From positions 1-5,408 of the forward strand of contig JAGLKL010000098.1 of NCBI GenBank assembly GCA_023141075.1: 5,408 bases of DNA, given 5' to 3'. The notes below the pieces were generated by a model. The model saw only the letters and a list, made by a program, of their open reading frames with translations, made no database searches and was not told the origin of the DNA. The position numbers were made by a program, and so were the translations under genes. The DNA comes from Alphaproteobacteria bacterium. Lineage in GTDB: Bacteria > Pseudomonadota > Alphaproteobacteria > Micavibrionales > Micavibrionaceae. This document shows positions 1 through 4,834 of the stretch, in pieces. The first letter of the stretch is position 1; each line of letters begins with the position of its first letter.

Positions 1-369
1 CTCTTCAAGCGTTTCCTGCTGATTCGGTCTCTTATCCATAATACGAGTCAATGCGTCACCACCATTCGTATTTTTTTTCTTGCGAATATGGTCAATCGCA
101 AGATTTGTGACCACCCGGTAAAACCATGTTGTAAATTTCACCCCCTTGCCTGAATCCCAGATTTGCGGTCGCGTCCAGAGCTTCAGAAAAGCTTCCTGAA
201 CGATATCCTCCGCCTCATTAACGTCCGGGTACATACGATAAGCCACACCAAAAAACATTTTCGTACGGCGCTCAACCAGCACAGAAAATGCCTCATGGCT
301 CGCTTTTTGAACGCGAACCATGAGATCTTCATCGGATAATATCTCCAAATCTGGATATTTTGAATGCAC
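1..369 (-). CDS. ECF-family RNA polymerase sigma factor, 3' end cut by the window edge
   Basis: The product is an alternative sigma factor that would direct RNA polymerase to a dedicated promoter set. 123 codons are visible and the frame is open through base 1. Residues 26-99 are a typical sigma-70 region 2: the region 2.2 helix has EAEDIVQEAFLKLW at 52-65, followed by KFTTWFYRVVTNLAIDHIRKKK at 78-99 in two parts, FTTWFYRV and NLAIDHIR (regions 2.3 and 2.4, with the aromatic residues used in promoter melting). Residues 100-123 begin the linker to region 4; region 4 is outside the window. The start chosen is GTG at 367-369, preceded by AAGGA (378-382) with an 8-base spacer; an in-frame TAA lies upstream. 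An alternative TTG about ten codons upstream has a less well placed ribosome site. The gene starts 57 bases after an EF-hand gene on the same strand, so co-transcription is likely. No anti-sigma factor is visible; it could lie off the left edge. Confidence 0.93.
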   Translation of the reverse strand, partial: MHSKYPDLEILSDEDLMVRVQKASHEAFSVLVERRTKMFFGVAYRMYPDVNEAEDIVQEAFLKLWTRPQIWDSGKGVKFTTWFYRVVTNLAIDHIRKKKNTNGGDALTRIMDKRPNQQETLEE

Positions 370-426
370 TTGGCAATTCCTTAACTTATTTCTGTGCAAG
401 AAGACAAAATCTCCTGCTTACCCACC

Positions 427-765
427 TTACTCTGCATCCGATGGTGGATTGCCTTCACCTTGCTTTCTTCTTTCCATGAATCTCTTTTTCATTTTTTTAG
501 CGTGTTCCTTGGCTTCTTCTCCAGTAACTTTCCCATCAGAATCCGCATCCATTCTTTCAAAACGCTCTTTAGACACCTTCAAAAATTCGTATTTAGTGAT
601 AACACCATCTTTATCAACGTCATGATGCCTAAATAGCATTTTAAGCATCTGCACGCCTCTACCCCCATGACCACCTGAACCTCTGCCATCACCATACCCT
701 TCAGCCATAACCACAGGCGCAGCCGCAACCATCGCCAAAGCCGTTAACATCAAAAAACGTTTCAT
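427..765 (-). CDS. Small exported EF-hand (calcium-binding) protein
   Basis: 112 residues. Residues 1-21 form a Sec-type signal peptide (MKRF, hydrophobic core 5-19, likely cleavage after VVMA at 18-21). A Gly/His/Arg-rich segment follows (23-37). Two full 12-residue EF-hand loops are visible: D49-V-D51-K-D53-G54-V-I56-T-K-Y-E60 and D73-A-D75-S-D77-G78-K-V80-T-G-E-E84. Both have the Asp ligands at positions 1, 3 and 5, Gly at 6, a hydrophobic residue at 8 and Glu at 12, so both should bind Ca2+. The C-terminal part (85-112) is highly charged and Lys/Arg-rich. The protein is probably periplasmic. The ATG start is preceded by GAAGGGAG (773-780) with a 7-base spacer. The gene lies 101 bases after the AMIN lipoprotein gene and 57 bases before the sigma-factor gene, with no terminator seen between it and the sigma gene. 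The family fold is clear; the biological role is unknown and a link to the sigma factor is inference. Confidence 0.9.
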   Translation of the reverse strand: MKRFLMLTALAMVAAAPVVMAEGYGDGRGSGGHGGRGVQMLKMLFRHHDVDKDGVITKYEFLKVSKERFERMDADSDGKVTGEEAKEHAKKMKKRFMERRKQGEGNPPSDAE

Positions 766-866
766 CTCGATACTCCCTTCATAAATTCAGTAATACCGAT
801 AATACGACACGCCCTCGCCCCGCCCTTCGAAAAAAACATCGATCAACAAGAAACAACGCTACTATA

Positions 867-2099
867 TTACTCTGCCAGATCAATCACAACACGGTGTTTG
901 GATGATAAATTCGAGTGCAAAAGCATGGTATTGATAATTCTGCTTTTCTTCTCAAGACGTACTTCAAAGAGTACGCTGCCGTCGCCCTGCTCACGCGCGA
1001 TATATGTCCCTAGTAAAGCACTTTTTTCGAACCTACTCTGCGGAGAGATTGCCCAATGGGTATTTTCCAGCTTAACACGCAGCACGTTGCGCACACGATC
1101 AATCGCCACTTTGTATTCCGTGGGTTGAGTGATCTCAATCACCAATCTTGTTTTACCGCTATGCCTTCCGCTGCGTACCTTTACAGCCTTAACCCGTTCT
1201 TTCTTCTCGTTTGTAGCGCTTTGCACAATCTTATAAGCAGAAATAGTCGGTTTAACGCGCGGTCTTATAATCCCCTTGGAAACCTGTTTTTGCGCAGGAT
1301 CTGAGGCTTTAGATATTTTTCTCATCGGCAACGCCGGAGGCACAACAACCCCGCCAATCATATGCGCCTGCTCTTCTTTTGATCCTGCATTAACTCGACT
1401 GGGCTTGTGTCCCGGTTTAATTATTCCAGAGGACTCAATTATTCCAGATACCTCAATTATTTCGGAACTCTCGTTCAAACTCTTGCTACCCGTATCTTTT
1501 TCCCCGAACAGAGCCTTGATTTTTTGCAACAAATCATTCTCTGCAACCGTATGGGACGGCTTTACAACAGAGCTTTCCGCCAGATCATACTCTGAGGAAT
1601 CCCCATCGAATATACTTCCTTCACGCTCCAAACGCAGCACGCGCATTTTTCCGTCTTCCCCGCTTTTCGCATCCGGTTCAAAATGAGCGCTTAATTCTTT
1701 TTTCTTCTTACGGCGTTTCACATTAACATTTTCACGCGCTTGTAAATGCGCCTGAGTAGGATCCATCGCCCCGCCTTGCTCGACAATATTCCAGTTACCT
1801 TTGGCTTCAAGCAGAGTCTCACTTCCAACTTGGGTAGGATTGCGCTGATAATTAGAGCGATTACGGAACATCTTTTGCGTTTTAGGTTTCTGTTCCTCTT
1901 GCTCCTCCGCACCACTCGTTTCCATGGCCAGCCGCATGTCCGTTATAAACGCGGGCAAATCCACACCTTCCACACAAGAGCTTAAACTAAGACAAACTAT
2001 GCCAAATACGCACACGTGCAATACCCGAAAAAGTCTTAAATTAATACGGGATAGCAATAAGGCAATATAGCTGAACCGAAGAAACATGACCCGTGACAT
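867..2099 (-). CDS. Probable lipoprotein with C-terminal AMIN-like domain
   Basis: 410 residues. A hydrophobic stretch (about 26-41) ends in a lipobox, L39-S-S-C42, so the mature protein should be lipid-anchored at C42. The leader is long, with Arg at 18, 22 and 25, so the true start could be internal; ATG at 2099 is kept because it has a weak GAG site about 8 bases upstream and internal starts are no better. Residues 60-300 are polar, charged and probably disordered, with a basic run at 128-134 and three hexapeptide repeats at 210-227. Residues about 303-410 resemble an AMIN domain: G311-x-x-S-G-K-T-R318-L-V-I-E-I, then alternating beta-strand patterns ending RVVIDL at 403-408. AMIN domains generally target envelope proteins to peptidoglycan or bind it. 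No amidase or secretin domain is attached, so no enzymatic role can be given. It lies 73 bases downstream of the sugar transferase gene. Confidence 0.8.
   Translation of the reverse strand: MSRVMFLRFSYIALLLSRINLRLFRVLHVCVFGIVCLSLSSCVEGVDLPAFITDMRLAMETSGAEEQEEQKPKTQKMFRNRSNYQRNPTQVGSETLLEAKGNWNIVEQGGAMDPTQAHLQARENVNVKRRKKKKELSAHFEPDAKSGEDGKMRVLRLEREGSIFDGDSSEYDLAESSVVKPSHTVAENDLLQKIKALFGEKDTGSKSLNESSEIIEVSGIIESSGIIKPGHKPSRVNAGSKEEQAHMIGGVVVPPALPMRKISKASDPAQKQVSKGIIRPRVKPTISAYKIVQSATNEKKERVKAVKVRSGRHSGKTRLVIEITQPTEYKVAIDRVRNVLRVKLENTHWAISPQSRFEKSALLGTYIAREQGDGSVLFEVRLEKKSRIINTMLLHSNLSSKHRVVIDLAE
1419..1472 (-). repeat. Three-copy 18-bp in-frame tandem repeat inside the AMIN lipoprotein gene
   Basis: On the plus strand the units are aattattccagaggactc (1419-1436), aattattccagatacctc (1437-1454) and aattatttcggaactctc (1455-1472). 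Each is exactly 18 bases, so frame is kept. On the coding strand they encode ESSEII, EVSGII and ESSGII (residues 210-227). A related but degenerate motif, GIIRPRVKP, appears later at residues 277-285 and compares with GIIKPGHKP at 225-233. Confidence 0.9.
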
Positions 2100-2141
2100 A
2101 TTACGTACTCTATTATTAATGCATCTCGATTATGTGCGACG

Positions 2142-2170
2142 ATTCTAGCGATAAGATGTTGCGCGTGCAA
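2142..2170 (-). promoter_or_regulatory. Candidate sigma-70-type promoter before the AMIN lipoprotein gene
   Basis: On the minus strand, TTGCAC (2170-2165) and TAGAAT (2147-2142) are separated by exactly 17 bases. TAGAAT matches the -10 consensus at five of six positions; TTGCAC matches the -35 only in its TTG. Transcription would start near 2135, about 35 bases before the ATG at 2099. The site begins just after the stop codon of the sugar transferase gene, so the lipoprotein gene may have its own promoter as well as read-through. Pattern match only. Confidence 0.3.
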
Positions 2171-2172
2171 GA

Positions 2173-3309
2173 CTATTCGGAAGCACTGGAACATTCAGTC
2201 CCCGAAACCACATGTTCCGCATTTTTTGTCTCATTTCGCGAAAATTTGACAAGCGGAGCAAAGAACTTGCGCAAAAACCATACATAACGCGCAGGCCTAC
2301 AAGACAAAAGAATATGCGCAACCAGCATAACAAACCATCCCGCAGTCAGCACTGCTTCCGGTACGCCAAGCGCATGAGCACCGTAACCGACCCCTCCCAT
2401 AAGAGCAACCACTCCTATGATAAACGGCGTAGCATAATAAACGGGAATTCCCGCACTGACAAAGTGATGGTGAAAATGACCACGATCCGGCGAAAAAGGA
2501 TCTTGCCCGTTACGAATCCGGCGGTAGAACTGCGCACATGTATCAAAAATCGGAAAACCGATAATCCAAGCCACAACAATCGGCTCTAAAGGCGTATGCG
2601 GCCCTCTGGCCAGATGCACGGAAAACCACGCAATCGCCAACCCCAAAGACATGCTACCGGCATCTCCTAAAAATAAGCTCGCCTTACGGCGCCAAGGATT
2701 ACGCATATTAAACACAAGAAAACCAAGAATAACCGCTATTAACAGCCCCAAAACCTGCGCCTGTTCGTATGAACCCGCACCTATAGAAGCCAACATAAAT
2801 ATCGTAAAAAACACGGTCGAAATACCGCCAACCAGCCCGTCTATACCATCCATCAGGTTCATAGCATTAATCAGAAGCACAATCGCTATTAATGTAAACG
2901 GGTAGGACATAAAGCCTGTCCAGACCACGCCAAAGCCAAATAAATTGCCCAAATAAGCAGCCTGAACATTCCCGCCAAAAGCAATAATCCCTGCCGCGAC
3001 TAACTGTAAGGTAAGCTTAACTTTGGCCGGAACATAAAACTGATCGTCCAGCGCCCCGACCATCAGCAAAATAATCAGCCCCACATAAAGAGCCCAGTAT
3101 TTATGCAAATCCACAACGCCGGAAAACACACCCCAGAGCATAAAGACCGAAAAGATAATAATACCGCCAATGGGAGGAATGGCCTTTTTATGCCTTTTGC
3201 GCCCGCCGGGATTATCGACAATCCCTGAAAGTCGCGCCAGTTTGCGCAAAGGCAAGACCAGTAACACGACCAGCACAAATGCTATTATTAAAGGCAAAAA
3301 GAAAGGCAT
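2173..3309 (-). CDS. WecA/MraY-family polyprenyl-phosphate sugar-1-phosphate transferase
   Basis: 378-residue integral membrane enzyme with about ten or eleven hydrophobic segments. The family transfers a sugar-1-phosphate (usually GlcNAc-1-P or a related HexNAc-1-P) from UDP-sugar to undecaprenyl phosphate at the cytoplasmic face, the first step for many surface polysaccharides. All family motifs are visible: D32-x-P-x-x-R-K-R-H40 then P46 and GG; D88-D89 followed by K98-L-x-L-Q; N148-A-M-N-L-M-D154-G-I-D157-G-L; G215-D216-A-G-S; and D275-R-G-H278-F-H280-H-H282. The last is the HxHH type seen in WecA-like enzymes rather than in MraY, so a peptidoglycan role is less likely. The C-terminal tail (about 340-378) is polar. 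The start has AGGG (3316-3319) 6 bases upstream. The stop is TAG. The acceptor is undecaprenyl phosphate by family; the sugar and pathway cannot be told, because no other polysaccharide genes are in view. Confidence 0.93.
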   Translation of the reverse strand: MPFFLPLIIAFVLVVLLVLPLRKLARLSGIVDNPGGRKRHKKAIPPIGGIIIFSVFMLWGVFSGVVDLHKYWALYVGLIILLMVGALDDQFYVPAKVKLTLQLVAAGIIAFGGNVQAAYLGNLFGFGVVWTGFMSYPFTLIAIVLLINAMNLMDGIDGLVGGISTVFFTIFMLASIGAGSYEQAQVLGLLIAVILGFLVFNMRNPWRRKASLFLGDAGSMSLGLAIAWFSVHLARGPHTPLEPIVVAWIIGFPIFDTCAQFYRRIRNGQDPFSPDRGHFHHHFVSAGIPVYYATPFIIGVVALMGGVGYGAHALGVPEAVLTAGWFVMLVAHILLSCRPARYVWFLRKFFAPLVKFSRNETKNAEHVVSGTECSSASE

Positions 3310-3370
3310 GCTTAACCCTGATTTCTAATTTCGTTACATTTAGATTTCTTTTAAGAAAACTGCTAGTTTT

Positions 3371-3386
3371 ATAAACAAAATGAGTA
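3371..3386 (+). repeat. Degenerate third copy of the pilin-flanking direct repeat
   Basis: ataaacaaaatgagta matches the copy at 3663-3678 at 13 of 16 positions and has the same orientation. It lies downstream (on the minus strand) of the pilin gene, while the two better copies lie upstream. The local sequence is very AT-rich, so this copy alone could be chance. Confidence 0.4.
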
Positions 3387-3387
3387 A

Positions 3388-3409
3388 TAAAAGCCATAGG
3401 GCTATTTTA
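3388..3409 (-). terminator. Weak candidate terminator after the pilin gene
   Basis: On the minus strand TAAA, a two-base bulge, AGCC, loop CTAT, GGCT and TTTA can form an 8-bp bulged stem about 20 bases after the pilin stop codon, followed by an interrupted T-rich stretch. Only three G-C pairs hold it, so it is a poor intrinsic terminator. Neighbouring AT-only hairpins at 3345-3358 and 3356-3370 add little. It could separate pilin transcription from the sugar transferase gene. Confidence 0.25.
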
Positions 3410-3429
3410 TAAAATAAAATTATCCTGCT

Positions 3430-3624
3430 TTAGTATACCGACGAAATTAAGCTCTCTAATTCGATGAAGAAACCATCTAAGCTTCCACCAATAGCCAACA
3501 CAGCCCCTATAATAAAAATGCTTATAAAAGCAACAAGCAATCCGTATTCAATCGCTGTAGCCGCTGTCTCATCCCTCTTATAACATAGGAGTTGCAATCG
3601 TAGCCTGTTTAAATAGCGTGTCAT
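3430..3624 (-). CDS. Flp/Tad-type type IVb pilin
   Basis: 64 residues from the preferred ATG at 3622-3624, which has GGGGAAGG (3633-3640) with an 8-base spacer. An in-frame ATG at 3640-3642 would add six residues but has no ribosome site, and it overlaps that Shine-Dalgarno sequence. The N-terminal part is a basic leader (R3, R7, R9, K16, R17) ending D18-E-T-A21, followed by A22-T-A-I-E26-Y27-G-L and a hydrophobic helix to about residue 46. This is the Flp pattern in which a TadV-type prepilin peptidase cuts five residues before the Glu of the Glu-Tyr pair. Cleavage between A21 and A22 would give a 43-residue mature pilin. The usual Gly before the cut is Ala here. Flp pilins polymerise into adhesive tight-adherence pili, but no tadA/B/C, secretin or peptidase gene is in the window, so assembly must depend on genes elsewhere. 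It stands alone between AT-rich spacers of about 120 and 150 bases. Confidence 0.88.
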   Translation of the reverse strand: MTRYLNRLRLQLLCYKRDETAATAIEYGLLVAFISIFIIGAVLAIGGSLDGFFIELESLISSVY

Positions 3625-3632
3625 AAGATTTG

Positions 3633-3640
3633 CCTTCCCC
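3633..3640 (-). promoter_or_regulatory. Ribosome binding site that fixes the pilin start
   Basis: GGGGAAGG on the minus strand lies 8 bases before ATG 3622-3624. It overlaps the alternative ATG at 3640-3642, which has only AT-rich sequence upstream. This favours the shorter 64-residue prepilin. Confidence 0.7.
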
Positions 3641-3662
3641 ATATTTATTAGCCGACCAACTC

Positions 3663-3678
3663 ATAAGTAAAATGACTA
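3663..3678 (+). repeat. Direct repeat copy proximal to the pilin gene
   Basis: ataagtaaaatgacta. It differs from the copy at 3751-3767 by a single missing t. It lies about 40 bases upstream of the pilin ATG, next to a small GGGT/ACCC hairpin (3679-3690), where a regulator could affect pilin transcription. Function is not known. Confidence 0.7.
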
Positions 3679-3750
3679 GGGTCTAAACCCATAGCTTTTA
3701 TTATCACCCATCAGCGAATAACAACCTCTAAAGATTACCATGGATTTTAG

Positions 3751-3767
3751 ATAAGTTAAAATGACTA
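3751..3767 (+). repeat. Direct repeat copy distal to the pilin gene
   Basis: ataagttaaaatgacta, the same as the copy at 3663-3678 apart from one inserted t, and in the same orientation. It lies 11 bases beyond the stop codon of the MnmC2-type gene. The two copies are 88 bases apart, start to start. Confidence 0.7.
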
Positions 3768-3778
3768 TATAAAACTAT

Positions 3779-4831
3779 TCACGCTTTCCCAAAGCGCCCC
3801 GGTGACATTTTTTTTATTACATCTTCTGATATAACATCTTCGTTTTTAACAATTTTTTTAGCCAAAATAATGGCTGAAGCAAGGCTACTGGTAAAACCAA
3901 ACGACCCGTGCGCCGCCGATATATACACTTTGTCTGATAATCGGCCAATAACCGGGAAGTGATCTCTGGCCGCACTGCGCATCCCGGCTTTACCGGCCAC
4001 GACGTCATACTCCCCTGCCAATGCCGGAAAGCGCTCACACAGATTATGAATGTTCTGATCATCATCTTCAGGTAAGACCTTTGTATGTTTCAGCCACGGC
4101 TGGAACGTCGCGCCTATGTACTGCACCCCATTCAGCGAAGGAGAAATATGCCCGCCATAGTTAATTGTAGTGCGCACCTTGGATGAAACTTCCGTCTCCC
4201 GGATAAAAGTCACCTGTCCGCGTACACTGCTAATCGGCAGATGCGCAGCTTCTTCGAACAATGTGACTTTTGCACCACAAGCCAAGACAGTCGCATCCCC
4301 TTCCAGCGCCGCCGCATCTTCAACCTTTTGATTAAGTTTTACCTCTACACTTTTGATTAATTTAGAACAAATCCGCAATGGCGACACGACTCCGCTACGT
4401 TTCAAAAACATGCACTCTTTTTCGACTTCCAGCCCGGCGATATCAGAAGCTTCTTTCGCACTGACAAGACAAATATCCTCCTCACTCCAACCATTTTCAT
4501 TCCAGCTTGCCACTGTCTTGGAATACCTCCGCGCCTTCTTTTCATTGGCCATAAGCTGCAACGTCCCGCACTGATCCCAGTTAAACCCCTTGCCGCCAAA
4601 TTCCTCAAACAGGCGCAAAGCTTCGAAATACCCCATAGAAAAATATTTTGCATTCTCGTCCCACTGCGCTGAATAGCGCGGATTATAAGTAGAACAATCA
4701 TGCTCCGGTTCATCTTCATACATGCGTGGTGCAGCCTCATATATAACAGGCTCTCCGCCCTCGCGCTTAATCATATAAGCAAGAGCACACCCGGCTATCC
4801 CTCCACCGATAATATTGACACGTTTTGCCAT
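3779..4831 (-). CDS. mnmC: FAD-dependent cmnm5(s2)U34 tRNA oxidase (MnmC2 type)
   Basis: 350-residue flavoprotein of the D-amino-acid-oxidase-like fold, matching the C-terminal half of E. coli MnmC. The family oxidises the 5-carboxymethylaminomethyl group at tRNA position U34 to 5-aminomethyl. Visible features: the Rossmann FAD site I7-I-G9-G-G11-I-A-G14 with the acidic residue E32 at the end of strand 2; S202-V-R-G-Q-V207, like SVAGQV in E. coli; G283-M-R-S-A-A-R-D-H-F-P-V-I-G296, like GVRCATRDHLPMVG; and H308-G-S-F-G-F-T-S-S316 near the C-terminus. The GASGN-type motif usual after strand 2 is not recognisable (D45-C-S-T-Y-N50 at that place). ATG at 4829-4831 follows AAGGGA (4840-4845) with an 8-base spacer, and that site lies inside the end of the methyltransferase gene. 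The start is three bases after that gene's stop and in the same frame, so translational coupling is likely. The stop is TGA. Confidence 0.9.
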   Translation of the reverse strand: MAKRVNIIGGGIAGCALAYMIKREGGEPVIYEAAPRMYEDEPEHDCSTYNPRYSAQWDENAKYFSMGYFEALRLFEEFGGKGFNWDQCGTLQLMANEKKARRYSKTVASWNENGWSEEDICLVSAKEASDIAGLEVEKECMFLKRSGVVSPLRICSKLIKSVEVKLNQKVEDAAALEGDATVLACGAKVTLFEEAAHLPISSVRGQVTFIRETEVSSKVRTTINYGGHISPSLNGVQYIGATFQPWLKHTKVLPEDDDQNIHNLCERFPALAGEYDVVAGKAGMRSAARDHFPVIGRLSDKVYISAAHGSFGFTSSLASAIILAKKIVKNEDVISEDVIKKMSPGRFGKA

Positions 4832-4834
4832 TTC

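Noticed and set aside
320..636. Two overlapping plus-strand open frames of 80-101 codons
   Set aside because: They are antisense to the EF-hand gene and the start of the sigma factor, both of which have strong protein motifs; the plus-strand products show none.
766..866. Promoter or terminator between the AMIN lipoprotein and EF-hand genes
   Set aside because: The 101-base gap has a T7 run and a GC-rich stretch on the minus strand, but no convincing hairpin or paired -35/-10 elements at proper spacing.
1276..1686. 136-codon open frame on the plus strand
   Set aside because: It is antisense to the AMIN lipoprotein gene, has no ribosome site or recognisable domain, and the minus-strand gene has clear lipobox and AMIN features.
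2159..2170. TTGC/GCAA hairpin after the sugar transferase gene as a terminator
   Set aside because: Only four base pairs and no T run follows; it also overlaps the candidate -35 element.
3640..3642. ATG giving a 70-residue pilin
   Set aside because: No ribosome site precedes it, and it overlaps the good GGGGAAGG site that serves the ATG at 3622-3624.
3385..3703. 10-bp inverted repeat (TAATAAAAGC at 3385-3394, complement at 3694-3703) flanking the pilin gene, as ends of a mobile element
   Set aside because: Short, AT-rich and without target-site duplication at its edges; chance is a sufficient explanation.
4402..4740. 112-codon minus-strand frame inside the MnmC2-type gene
   Set aside because: It is an out-of-frame shadow with no family motif, fully inside a gene with conserved FAD and C-terminal motifs.
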